Origin: Corinectria fuckeliana
Lineage: Eukaryota; Ascomycota; Sordariomycetes; Hypocreales; Nectriaceae
Direction of reading: 5' to 3'
Length of the DNA stretch: 64,000 nucleotides
NCBI GenBank assembly: GCA_019137255.1
Contig: WPDH01000100.1
Location: 310,001-374,000, forward strand
A model generated the notes under the pieces. The model worked only from the letters and a program-made list of their open reading frames with translations, ran no database searches and was not told the origin of the DNA. The position numbers were made by a program, and so were the translations under genes. Each line of letters starts with the position of its first letter. Position 1 is the first letter of the stretch. Of this stretch, positions 1 to 11,180 are shown one piece after another.

Positions 1-2861
1 TACGTTTTGTCTCCGAAATGCAGCCACTCAACCACTCTATTCGTACACCACTGTAGCACGCAAGCACAGAAATAGTTGAGACAGTATGTAGCATGTAGTA
101 TGTAGACAAACTGTGGCTATCAGACAGTGGCCAAGAACCTGACTTTGAGCAACTTGAATACCCGGCACCGGCCAGCTGTTGTACCAAACCATAGCAAGTT
201 ACACAAGTAGAAGACACACAGACACAGACACAGCCATCATCGCGTTTTCTTTGTCAGAAAGTTAGACTATGGGCTGACAGTTGAGACAGTTTCTAACAGA
301 GAAGTCACCATGACCTTGTGAACTACATATAGCAGTAAGTTGCATCTTGATTACAACCAACAGCCAGAATACTATCAATCGGTGGGAGTGAAGCGATCAG
401 CACTCTCCCTCCAGTCTCTCCACACTTCCCACAGTGCGCAGAGACAACCAAGCCTCTCCAGCCGCCACGTTTCCATGGACCCTGGCTCCTGGCAGAAGGG
501 GCCCTTGCCCACACGTCCATTGACACACTCGCCGCCTCCCTTGGAACCCCCCCTTGACCTAGCTCAGGCAAGCCAGCCCTGAGAGAGTCCGAATACCCAC
601 AACCCAGAGGCGAAGGCGCGAGGATGATGGAGGAACCCCCGGTCGAGGCCGCCCAGTCACAGCAGATCGCCACCCTCCCTCAGTCGTTAGTGGTCGGGGA
701 TGGATTGGATCCCAATGCTTGCTGCCAAGCGCTAGCGCCCCCTGCCTCAACTTTGGGAGCGTGGTGCTTGGCTGGCAAGCTGGGTCGCAACCGGCCGCGC
801 CCACTTCGATTTCCACTTCCCACCGTCTCACTGCAACCCGCCAAACCCGCAGAGGAGCGTTGGAGGGTTGGATCGGGAGCTTCGAGGCACAACCGCCACC
901 AGAACCAACAGGGTTCACCAACCTTGCGCCTAGAACTGACTGGGTTGCGGTTGAGGGACCATGGGCATTGTTTGGGTCTCGGCACTGTACGTTGCGGTAC
1001 GAAGCAATTAGTCTGCACGATGCAACTCCTGAGCTGCAGGCGGGACTTCCGAGGCAAACGTCCAGCTTCCTTCTGTACTCCCTACTCCGTGCTCCCCGCT
1101 GTAGCTCACTGATCTGTACTCCATACCCTAGAAGCCAAACGCCAGACAACCGCCAGGATAACAAAATATGCATACTATGTACACCAATACCTCGTACCTC
1201 GTAGTCTGGTCTGTCTCAATTCCCCAATGGATCATTGCGGAGCCAGGGGCAGTGCGAAGAGAGTCGCTGTCGCAGAATGAGAAACGCTCGCCGTTCCTCA
1301 CGCGGCGGCTGCGGTGGATAAAAACAATCTCCAGCATGTCAACAAACAAAGGCCGCCCATAACCCAATCACGTCCACTAGAACTCCAGCGGGAGAGCGCC
1401 TAGTAGGCACAGCAAAGGGGGTAAGAGGGGGCTTGAGACAATGGCCCTGGCGCTCATCAAGACCGGTGCAGGCACGCGGCCCTTGTGGTGCCTGAGGCTG
1501 TCAGCGCTGCTGCATGGTAGTACATCATCGGTACTCACCTGAGGGGCACCTGACGGGCGCCCCTCCCTCTGGAGCCACTGAGCCAGTGTCGAATGTTCCA
1601 CGATCCATTTTTGGGTGGATGTCAACAAAGGCGCACGCACACCTTCTAATACCTAGCGGTTGGCGATGCACTCTTTTGATCCAGTTGATGCTGGCCGCCG
1701 ACTTGGCGGGCTGGCTACTGGCTCATGTGCTGTACAATACGTCCTGCGCAAGGTTGGCGAATGGCGAACACCAAGTACACCACAAAGGAGGAGTAAGTGC
1801 CTACCTAGGTAGGCAACTAAGTTCGCTGGCTGGGCAAACCGGGGTGAGAAAGGCTCACACGGTGCGCTGAAAACGCACCATGGAAGCCTTGCTAGTGCTT
1901 GGAGGCATTCGCTGGGGCTCGCCGGGTCTACTAATTAGTATGTAATATCGGTGCAGTCAAGTGACGGCACTGGAATGGGATGGCCCGAGGCCGCCGAAGT
2001 CGACACTGGGCATCGGGGAGTGCGGGTGGATGAAGGGCACGGGGCCGGGTAGTCTCCGAGTCACCAGTACTGCTGCCCCCGCGCTCCAACCACCCAGTGT
2101 CCAGGTACCGCAAACGGCCTCTCCTATCAGGTGCGGGTGCTGCTTTGACCCGGCCACTCCTGCGACACCGTCTGCAACCGGCCAGTCGCCACTGTACCGC
2201 TCACGGCGGCGGCACCCCAGCGGGACCACACAGCATGCCACCACAAATTACATAGTGGCACCGCCTGTCCCTGTAAGAGGCTAGCTCAGTCGGGGCCGAC
2301 CCAATCACCAAGTGGTGGCGAGGACGGTGGGGCTGCCGTTTGCGTGCGATGATTTGCCGGATGCGGGGCGCACCCTCATCTCCGTTTGGTATCCTGGGCT
2401 CAAGAGTGGACTCCTGGTGGAGAGCGTGTGGAGCAGGTATGGATCCAGGTATCTCCAATGTCCCCCAGCTTAGCGTCCCCAACCAACAAAACCCGCCGCC
2501 CGCCGTCGCCGATTCCTTCCTCCCACTTATCATCTGTCGTACCTGCCTCGCCTCGCTTCCCAGAATTCATCCACCATCTTCGTTCGCCTTTCACGCACAA
2601 CTTCCGCCATCATCATTTTGCTTTCCCGCTCTTCGCTACTCTCTTCTCTCCACCACGAACTCGCTTTCAACAATCCGACTCTGCGCTTTGTCGCCCGTCG
2701 ACTCACGAAAACACTATCTTCTTGGTTGTGTTCTCCGATCTCAATTTTAATCCCGCATCTTTCCGGGCTTTCCCACTGGCGCTCACCTGACGGTCCCGGA
2801 CTTGTCAACACCCACCACCCCAACGACTCACCAACCAACACATCAATAGCCAAACATCATA
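1..2861. other. gene-free spacer and 5' leader of the first gene
   Basis: No coding region can be supported here. Several overlapping open frames between about 320 and 2750 occur on both strands, but they lack recognisable domains, overlap each other and have no consistent codon bias. The last 300 bases are pyrimidine-rich with many CCA/ACC triplets, like a fungal promoter-proximal leader, and run into the start at 2862. Confidence 0.6.
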
Positions 2862-3493
2862 ATGTCTGCATACTATCACTACAACGCGCACGCTGCGCAT
2901 CCCGCTCCCGTGTCGCACAACCACCACGGCGGCCGAAATCGCAGAGCCCCTCGCCTGTCCGTTTCCCAGAACTCGCAGCGCCAGTTCCGCGGTGTTCGCA
3001 GCATGAAGGAACTCAATGAGACGGCCTCACTCACAGCTTTTCGATCCAAGTTTGAGACTAGCCGTTCCTTCGACCTCGAGGATGACATGGAATTCTGCCC
3101 CAACCTGTTGACCGATATCGACGTGAGTTCGCCCAGCTCCATTTCGGACCTGAACTCTATTCGTTCCGTGACTCTGACACCTCCATTCCACAGTTGGTCT
3201 CCATCTCCAGTTCATCGGAACGCTCTTCACTAGCCAGCAACTCTCCCGACTCTTCCCCCACTCAACAACCTCAGACTATCACACCTGGCTTTTCTCTCAA
3301 CTCAACTTCACCCGCATTTATTCCCCCCAGCTTCCACACTCACCAGTCAACCTTGAAGCTTCACCAGCCCTCCGCCACCCGAGGTCGCAACGCCATCCCT
3401 ATCATCAACCCAGCCACCGGCATTACCATGTCAAGCCCGCCTCATTCGGTGTCGCCCGGAAGAATGCAGCAAAACATGCAGCGTCGATGGTAG
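2862..3493 (+). CDS. conserved fungal protein with an IPIINPATG motif, function unknown
   Basis: Two exons, 2862-3122 and 3194-3493, separated by a 71 bp intron (GTGAGT donor, CTGAC branch, ACAG acceptor); the join keeps frame and gives 186 aa. The N-terminus is Tyr/His-rich, followed by a basic stretch (about residues 25-47), a Phe-Asp-Leu-Glu-Asp-Asp acidic patch leading into EFCPNLLTDID (about 70-87), a Ser-rich middle, and near the C-terminus the motif IPIINPATG (about residues 155-163) followed by an SSPP/SPGR tail. I recall similar short proteins in many Pezizomycotina, without a known role. No signal peptide or membrane segment is seen; low complexity suggests disorder with short linear motifs. 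The start has an ATAATG context. The gene model is solid; the function is unknown. Confidence 0.8.
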
Positions 3494-5429
3494 ACGGCTT
3501 CGAGTCGTTTCCTGCACTGTGGTGTCAGGACGATTCGTGCGTCGCCACCCACGGTGGTGCATGTTGAACTGTGGACTTACTGTTCATTCGTTCTTGGCAG
3601 CTGTTCACCTTGGCGGACACACTGATTGACCAAGGCCTGAAATGGCATCATCTTCTCTTGCGGGCTGGGTTCCTCGAGGCTAATCACGGGTATCGGCTGC
3701 TTGATGCGGTCGACCCAGACTGTTGGCGACTTTATCGACAACATAAATCAACTTTCCTCACCTGTATAAAATCCTTAATCGACATACTCCCTTGTCTCAA
3801 CCAACAAGTTATGAGGATACAACAACCGGCGGGGCATGAGAAAGATGTATGCCAATTTCTTCTGTTATGGTTATATTGTTTTTGCGACAAACAAATACCT
3901 TGGGTTCAGTGTCCGATTCTCGAGTTGAGGCAGTCAGACACGCATGGGGCGTTTTCCACGGTTTTTGCATTTCAAAGACATTGCATAGGTGTTTGATGGA
4001 CGCGGATGGGTTTCTGATTTCGGCATCTATACTTGTTTCACGGGACGCAACGGTGGCCTCTCCATACTAACCGAATTGTCTTCTTCTCATCACGGTTATG
4101 GGTTCATGAAGTCATTCAGATGAAAAAGACACATAGAAGGAGTGCTTTTCGCAAGCGGGGAATCGGGTGTTTACTGTTGGGTCGCATCTTGGGAAATATC
4201 TGGGTGGTGGTCGGATCGAGACGAACGGTGTCATGTCTTTGCAACATCTCCGAATTGAGATGGGTTTACTGGGAACCATGGGGAGTTGGTCGAATTTCTG
4301 GTTTGGTCCCGCTGTTGCAAACGAACGGGAAAATAGGTTTGTCCGATTCTTGCTTCTTTGTATCATTCTGGGACGACCTATATATTTGTCCTCGTCTTTG
4401 TCTTTATTTTTTGTTTTCTGTTTGTTGGTCATATGGGTCAGATTCCCGAGCGGGCCGGTCATATTTGGCGGTGGTTTTTGAAGCGTTGCTGGGTTGTCTC
4501 GTCCGGGAAGAGTGGTTTTGCTCTCTCCCTCGCAAGCATCTGGAGTGACGGCCTTGGTGGCTATGACATGATCTGAGTTGTGGGTCGGTTTTTGGGATCA
4601 ATAGGCCCTCGAGCCTGGTTTTGCAATGGGTATCTGCGGATGTGGCTATTGTCAACTGGGAAATGGCGCTGTACGGTTGCGATGCTGCGGCTACGGAGCT
4701 GCGAGACGAGAATACACGATGTTCAAACACCTGACTTGCTTCCTACACTTTGTGATGTCTTTGTGTGTATTGGTATGTGCTTCGTGCCTACGTTACGCCG
4801 ATGGGAGCTCGTCCGGATAGCGAGTGATCTAAACACAAGGTACCTACCGTAGGTCCAGTGCTGTGATGTACAAGCGTACTTAGCTTGCCCGCTGTGAGCG
4901 TACTACATAATACCTACTTTAATGTAAAGCAAGGTGCTCGTGAATAATGCATGGGTGAATACCACTCAATTCACCGCGGCGGGATGAACAGGAAAGCTTA
5001 AGTTGGGCCCTAGGCTTAGTCCGAGGAGGATAAATGCATCTATCCCGCTTCCATTCGCCAATGTTCGTCATTTCCTGCTCAGAAAGTGTCCTCAATGACC
5101 GAGGAAGTAATGATCCGGCACGTAAAAGGGCGAGGTGGGGATCATGATGATGGTGACGTCACATGTGGTAATCGATGACTTGATCGAGCCTTCAACAAGC
5201 AATAGACTAAGCAACAAGCAACGGAGACAAGCCGAGCGAACGCCATTTTCGAACTTATTAATCTACTTACCCAGTGGTTCTCTCTTCATTCTTAACCTGC
5301 CTTCTCCAATTTGTGACACCAATTGCTGAACTTTGCAATTCCAACTTTTTCTCTCCCAACCTACTACCTTCATCACAAACTACACCACCACGATATCAAT
5401 CGTCCGTCAAGTCAACAGCAAACGCAACA
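3494..5429. other. spacer, likely including a long 3' UTR
   Basis: No gene can be supported. The plus strand is T-rich between about 3570 and 4750 and carries overlapping frames of 60-170 codons without recognisable similarity, which fits untranslated 3' sequence better than coding. The last 300 bases are the promoter and leader of the next gene. Confidence 0.5.
5154..5161. promoter_or_regulatory. perfect CRE palindrome TGACGTCA
   Basis: The eight-base palindrome TGACGTCA lies about 270 bp upstream of the start at 5430 and is overlapped by a second palindrome, CACATGTG (5160-5167). TGACGTCA is the established site for ATF/CREB-type bZIP factors such as fungal AtfA/Atf1. That it is used here is inference from sequence and position. 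Confidence 0.4.
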
Positions 5430-5842
5430 ATGATGTCAGCGAGATCAATGATGGCGATGCGCCCCGTGCGCGTGGGCAGCGTCCTGACCAGCCGGCACTT
5501 CGCCATGTCCACGTCGGCAAGACTCGGCCTGAAGGAGTCATCCAGCCGTACGATGCATTTCACTTCCCTCTCTCGGGCCGAAGCTCAACAACTAACGGAA
5601 CTCGCAATCTAGAAACGGACAGCAACTACGACCACCACAAGAGGGACTCCCTCGCCAAGCAAAAGGCCGGCGAGGCGCACTGGAAGCCCGAGCTCGCGTC
5701 GGACAGCGAGGAGGCCCTGCGCGCGGATCGCGCTGCGCAGAAGGGGGCCGAGTCGCTGGGCAACCTGCAGGAGCGGACGAAGAGAGCGGCCGAGGATCGG
5801 GCCAAGACGGGCACGAGCACGAAGGATGACATTGAGGGATGA
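5430..5842 (+). CDS. small mitochondrial-type conserved protein, function unknown
   Basis: Exons 5430-5547 and 5613-5842 with a 65 bp intron (GTACGA donor, CTAAC branch, TAG acceptor) give 115 aa. The first 35 residues are rich in Arg, Ser, Ala and Met with no acidic residue, a typical mitochondrial presequence. After it come the conserved segment HKRDSLAKQKAGEAHWKPEL (about 48-67), an acidic SDSEEAL patch and a charged, Ala/Lys/Glu-rich helical tail that resembles LEA-like hydrophilic proteins. Proteins with the same 'KQK-GE-HWKPELAS-SEE' core occur across filamentous fungi without assigned function. A second ATG at 5433 is an equally possible start. A CRE palindrome upstream suggests stress regulation, which is inference. 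Confidence 0.75.
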
Positions 5843-6600
5843 TTCACAGACATCGCCTCGTTGACGTTGTTGTAATGTTGGCATGAATTGGGCAGCTGAC
5901 TGGAGAGGATGACCCATTCACTATAATGTCTGAGGTAGCAGCAAACATGACGTACATTCCCCGCCAACGCTTCGCGACTTGTGACCGGGAGGCTCCAAAT
6001 TGCTATTGCCGTGAATCATATCCTTGACTTTAATGTAGGCGCTTCCAGACGTGCCATTCAAGTTATTGCTCTCGTCCTTATAATCTCTTTCTTTATAAAT
6101 AAATGGGTGCTTAGTGTATCACTCATGGTTTGTGATATCCTACACTTAAGCTGTTAGGGTCATATTAAACATGCAACTTAACTTACTTACATATTATGCC
6201 TAACCCGAGCTATGACGAGAGAAAGCAGGATTTCAATACTCCCCATGTATTAATTTGCCTTCTAGTATCTCAATCAGCCATAACAAGACCTGCACACGGA
6301 AGCCGCAACTGTCAACTCATAAATCGAGAGACCGCCGTAGGGTAGTCTCCTCCACACGCGACATCGCGCACCTTATCGATAAGCCCATCCGGAGCTCTCA
6401 TCCATCCTTCGACACCATCCAAATTTCCGCCGACCTCGGTCTCCGATCTCGACGACACCTCGCCCGTCCGCGTCCGTCGTCGTCGAAACCCTTTCTGCCT
6501 GCCTGCCTGCCTGCCTCCCGTCCCTCCGGCCTCGCTCCCCTTAAACCCATCATCTTCCTCCTCCGCTTTCCCGATTCGCACCAAGTTTTCCCCCGCAACC
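5843..6600. other. spacer and 5' leader of pet8
   Basis: No gene seen. The 3' half is a pyrimidine-rich leader with a short (TGCC)5 repeat at 6496-6515. An open frame starting at 6255 runs into the carrier gene in the wrong frame and is a shadow. Confidence 0.6.
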
Positions 6601-7464
6601 ATGATCTCTGCGAACCCGCCCTTCCAGTCCGCCCTCCTCGCCGGCGCCCTCGCCGGCACCACCGTCGACCTCTCGCTCTTCCCCCTCGACACCCTCAAGA
6701 CGCGCCTGCAGTCCTCGGCGGGCTTCTTCCCCTCGGGCGGCTTCTCCGGCATCTACCGGGGCATCGGCTCCGCCGTCGTCGGCTCCGCCCCCGGCGCCGC
6801 CTTCTTCTTCTGCACCTACGAGTCCGTCAAGGCCCTGCTCGCCGGCCGCCTTCCCCGCGGCGACCAGCACCCGGCCTGGCACGGCCCCGTCACCCACATG
6901 CTCGCCGCCTCCTCCGGCGAGATCGCCGCCTGCGCCGTCCGCGTCCCCACCGAGGTCGTCAAGCAGCGCGCCCAGGCCGGCCACCACGGGGGTTCGTCGG
7001 GCGCGGCCCTGCGCGCCATCCTGAGCCGCTACGGCACGCATGGGCTGGGCGCCGTTTGGCGCGAGCTGTACCGTGGCTGGGGCATCACCGTGTTCCGCGA
7101 GGTGCCCTTCACCGTCATCCAATTCCCGCTGTGGGAGGCCATGAAGGCGTGGGGCAGGCGCCGGCGCGGTGGGTTGGAGGTTTCGGCGGGCGAGAGCGCG
7201 CTGTACGGCAGTATGGCCGGCGGCGTGGCGGCGGCGCTGACGACGCCGTTGGATGTGCTGAAGACGCGCGTGATGCTCTCCAAGGAGCGGGTTTCGGTGG
7301 CCGAGGTTTTTGGGCGGTTGGCTCGCGAGGAGGGCATCCGGCCGTTCTTTGCCGGCATCGCGCCGCGAGTGACGTGGATATCCATCGGCGGAGCCATCTT
7401 CCTAGGAAGCTACCAGTGGGCTATCAACACCATGCACGGGCTGGAGACAAGAGACGGACAATAA
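6601..7464 (+). CDS. pet8: mitochondrial S-adenosylmethionine carrier (PET8/SLC25A26 type)
   Basis: Single-exon gene, 287 aa, the usual length for the SAM carrier of the mitochondrial inner membrane, which exchanges cytosolic S-adenosylmethionine for matrix S-adenosylhomocysteine. Three mitochondrial-carrier repeats are visible, each with the signature Pro-x-[Asp/Glu]-x-x-[Lys/Arg]: PLDTLKTRL near residue 28, PTEVVKQRAQ near 116 and PLDVLKTRV near 216. The second-repeat form PTEVVKQRAQ and the short N-terminus (ISANPPFQSALLAGALAGT) fit SAM carriers better than other SLC25 members. The GC content is very high and the third codon position is almost always G or C. The start is the first ATG after a CCGCAACC leader. 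The gene converges with the WD40 gene downstream, about 310 bp away. Confidence 0.92.
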   Translation: MISANPPFQSALLAGALAGTTVDLSLFPLDTLKTRLQSSAGFFPSGGFSGIYRGIGSAVVGSAPGAAFFFCTYESVKALLAGRLPRGDQHPAWHGPVTHMLAASSGEIAACAVRVPTEVVKQRAQAGHHGGSSGAALRAILSRYGTHGLGAVWRELYRGWGITVFREVPFTVIQFPLWEAMKAWGRRRRGGLEVSAGESALYGSMAGGVAAALTTPLDVLKTRVMLSKERVSVAEVFGRLAREEGIRPFFAGIAPRVTWISIGGAIFLGSYQWAINTMHGLETRDGQ

Positions 7465-7778
7465 CGTGGGAGGCACGTATACGACACGATACGATACCAT
7501 CAACGAAGAGGCTAAAACACAGGGATGTGTGAAAACGATGATATATAGGCTGCTTTTGGCCGTAACGCTATGTACAAATTACGCTGTTGGGAGGACATCT
7601 GATAGATGTACAAATTAATGTAAATACAAAGGACCAGAAAACACGCTGTAGGAGGACGGGGTCGGAGAGAGCTTCATCTCGACTTGTACAATGATAAAGG
7701 CATGGACGGGCATGGTAAAAGAGGCAACAAAGCATGAGCTGGGTAAGACTACCATTAGAACCCAGTGCTCACAGACGC
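7465..7778. other. convergent 3' intergenic region between pet8 and the WD40 gene
   Basis: Both flanking genes end here. The sequence is AT-richer than its neighbours and presumably carries both polyadenylation regions. Nothing else was recognised. Confidence 0.6.
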
Positions 7779-10700
7779 TCATGATGCTTGGGCGTTGGTC
7801 GTCGCTTCTGCGGTGGCCGCGGGTGGTTCCTCAGAGTCCTCTTCCTCGGCGGGCTTCAAGACCGGGGACAGCGGGAATGGCCGGAGCTCCCTGCGTCCGT
7901 TGGACTTGTAGTGGAGGACGATGTCGCTGCCGCCCTTCCAGAGGTGCGTGCGAAGGGCTGCTAGACTAGTCATGGGAGACAACAACTAGAAAAGGGTCAG
8001 ACACAGATCCACGCAGCGAAATCCACAGTAGTAGGGGGCAAGACGGCCGAACAAAAACATACCTGATCGTTACAGTAGAGCTCCAAGTACTCCTCTGGCT
8101 TGAGCGCGTCAGGGTCGGCCTCCTCCAGCGGGGGCTCGATCCTCTCGGCGACGTATGCTAGAATCTTCTTGACGCGTAGCATGCGGTTGGCGTTGAGCCT
8201 GTTGTTACCGTCTGCAGCAGCGATGGCGTGGATGCTGTTGTCCATGGGAAACAGAACGAATGAGACCTTGACGGGCTCCTTGAAAGGCATCAAGTTCTGC
8301 AAGAGGACATCGCCAAGCCACATGGGAGCCTTCTGCTCGATGAAGTCTGCATCCCGACCGACGTGCTGAACAGTTCCCTGGTAAATGTTTGCACTGCCAC
8401 CCGACGTCTCTTCCTGGATGACGACTTTAGTACCGGGCGGGAGTTTCAGTACGGGTGTGTCGCTGGCCAGGCTGGGTGTCACGCCAGTCTCGACGAATTT
8501 GTCAGGGTTTTCGGCTAGTTTCTTGTCGTACTCCTGACGAATCTTCTGGATCACGCCGAAGAAACTGTCGTCGACTTCCTTGTCGTGGACAGACGAGGAC
8601 TCGGATTCCTCAGCCTTTTCTTCGACAATGATGGGCTTTTCTTGAGTGGCCTGTGACGCTGACCGGCCTAACTTCTTGGTGCTAAACGACATGCGGAACT
8701 TCTTGCCAAACGGCGTGCTCGGAGACTTGCCATTGTCCTTGTCCTTGTCGGCGTCCTTACCGTCGGTGGAAGTCTTGGGTTCAGGCTCTGCCGCAGGGGT
8801 TTGTGGTGCGGCTGGCTTCCCAACCCCTTCTATGGGGTTGATAGGGCTCGTGAAGTAGTCCTCCCTGTCGACGGATTGGCGACTCGCGTGCGACGCTCTC
8901 TTCTCCAGCGGGCTCATAGGAGCAGCCAAACCGTCCTCCGGGACACCTGGTAAGGTAGATTGGGTAGTTGTGGAGGGTCCAGGAGTTGCCAGTCCAATAC
9001 CTAGACCCGGCGTCATAGGGGGGTACTGTCCACTAGCCCTGGGAGTCGTTACTTGGTTCACGTTTTCCCAGCCTGGGATTGTCGATGTTGGGAGTGATAT
9101 CGATAGAGGCGCATTGGCAGCTGCGGCCGCACCCGCGGCTTGTCTGGCCTCGACGCCCTCGTTTATGCTTTGCCGATAGGCCTCATCACGCTTGATTTCC
9201 TCGTCAATTAGGCCAGCAAATAGATACCGAAGGATCCACTTTCCAAGGCTAACTGGAAGGGTATGTCAGTCTCGTCTCATTGCCAAATGGTAAAAGTTCA
9301 CGTACTTCGCTGGTCCTCTCTGAACTCGACAGGCTCCTCTAGCTCGAGTTCATCGGCATAAACCTCGGCGTCAAAACAATTGAACGGCTCCAGAACTACA
9401 GTAAGGTTGCCAGAACTGAGGTCAATTGAGCACCAAGGCGCCACAGCTTCAACAGTGTTTACGACTGTCTCCACATCTTCGAGATGTTGCTTTCCAAAAC
9501 TTTGAATCGGTTTGCACTGCAGCAATTAGCAAAGGTAGACAAGAGTTTGCGATTTGGAATACCTTGATGAGATCCCAGAGCAACACGTCGCCTGCCGTGT
9601 CCAGTGTCAATACCCGTCTCCTATCGTTGAGTAGCATGTGCTTCAGGAGGCCAAACTGGCCCTCAATGGTCTCTTCGGGCTGGTCATGGACTGGCTTGAC
9701 TTCGGCGTCAGACTGATCTACTATGACCTCTGACCCCTTCCGCGTCATAGTCTCACTAACAGACTTGCCGTCGGGGTCCGGAGCACTCCAGGTCGGAAAC
9801 ACGGCCCCGGCGGAAATGCGCAGGATAGAGTCGGCAGGGATCTCTTTTCTGGACGTTCCGTTGACGGCAAGAGGCAAGGACTCGCGTGGTCTGGTCGAGG
9901 CGTTGGATGTGGCCCTCTGATGCTGGAACGACTCGGGGAGCTGGATATTGATATCGGTGTCAATGTCCTCCCATCGGTTAATGGAGGATCGGTTCGTAGC
10001 GGTCCAGATGTGGCCACCGGCGGCAATAACCTTGCTCACGCCGATGTGTTCCTGGGCAACCGCAAGACTCAGTCCATCGTCCATGTCCTCGAGACTGCCT
10101 CGTACGTCCGTCTTGGCGACCATGCCAGAGCGATCCGAACTGTAGAAAATGCCGAGTCGAGGGTCATCGGAGAAGAGAGACCAGACACTCTCGTCGTGCA
10201 TGGTGAACGTGTACATGCACCGTCCGCCCTTTACGCTCCACATCTTGATAGTCTTGTCGGCGCTGGCACTCAGAATGGTGTCACCAGCGTCGTCGATGAG
10301 GATGGCCCGAATATTGCCTACATGACCGACCAGCTTCGAGACCTTGGAGCCGGTCCGAGGATCATATAAGCGCACCGTCTTCTCTGGACCGCCGCTGGCC
10401 ATAATGTTGCGACCGACCCGGAGAGCGTAGACGGAGCCCTTCTCCGCAATATCGTCTCCCTTGACGTCAATCTCAAGAGTCTTTCCTCCACCGTTGATAT
10501 CCCAGAGACGGATCTTGCGGTCGAGGCCACCCGTGGCGACCCAATTCGCACCCATGTCTGCGGGAGGGGTGGCAACGCATTTGACGTAGTCTTCATGCTC
10601 GCCAATTGTTTCGGCCTGGACGTTTTCCTGTTCGGAATGCGGTCGCCATATCTTGACAGTCAGATCGGAGGAGGCGGAAACAACGGCGGTGTTATTGTGG

Positions 10701-11180
10701 GCGAGAGCAATATCGTTTACCCAGTGCATGTGTGCATGAGTCTGGGCGCGGAACTTGGTGGTAGACTTGTGTCTGGGGTTGGGTTTATCGTCGGTCTTGT
10801 CGTCGGTCTTGTCGTCTGAGGGAGGGGTGGAATCGACGACATCGCTGCGGCGCTTGAGGTCCAGGTTCAGGTCCCAGGCGCATACTATGCCGTCTCGGCC
10901 GCCAGAGTAGCTGTGGGAGAGAGCAGAGTCAGTTTCGCGTCCGTCTGGGAGTGGTTGGGCGAGCCAAGGAGCACTGGGCTTACAGAATGGCGTTGTCGCT
11001 GTCGACGGCGAGGCCATTGACACCGAGGCGATGGCCGCCCTCGGAGGATTTGGCGTTTTCGAGAACTGCGATGGACCGTTAGCACCGAGGACGCGTAGAC
11101 TTGAGTGGTCCGAGAACCGTGTTTTGTCGGGTCGCAAGTCTCCTACCATAGCTAATTCTCTGGCGCGCCTTCTTGGCCAT
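7779..11180 (-). CDS. WDR48/UAF1-type WD40 protein, deubiquitinase cofactor (Duf1/Bun107 family)
   Basis: Six exons: 11180-11147, 11065-10984, 10910-9563, 9516-9306, 9252-8063 and 7985-7779, introns 46-81 bp, 3072 nt in total, 1023 aa. The start begins [15 protein letters not shown], the family's usual N-terminus. At least seven WD40 repeats follow, e.g. [12 protein letters not shown]...[14 protein letters not shown]...[16 protein letters not shown]...IKMW. After them come a Ser/Pro/Lys-rich linker and a conserved C-terminus of the DUF3337 (UBL-like) type ending in a WKSGGD-like segment (here [11 protein letters not shown]). WDR48/UAF1 proteins bind and activate USP1/USP12/USP46-class ubiquitin proteases; this role is taken from the family. 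A small acidic repeat [11 protein letters not shown] lies between blades 1 and 2. Start and junctions are well supported; substrates here are unknown. Confidence 0.9.

Noticed and set aside
559..1173. Minus-strand frame of 204 codons near the left end
   Set aside because: No recognisable motif, overlapped by frames on the other strand, no coding bias.
3060..3122. Possible eIF4E-binding motif in the first gene (EFCPNLL)
   Set aside because: The canonical Tyr-x4-Leu-hydrophobic pattern is not met, because the position for Tyr is Glu.
4033..4548. Plus-strand frame of 171 codons
   Set aside because: Translation is irregular, Trp/Cys-rich and unlike any family; several competing frames in the same T-rich stretch point to 3' UTR or spacer.
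6255..7532. Plus-strand frame of 425 codons over pet8
   Set aside because: It is a shadow of the carrier gene: the Arg/Pro-rich translation has no domain, while the frame starting at 6601 has three carrier repeats.
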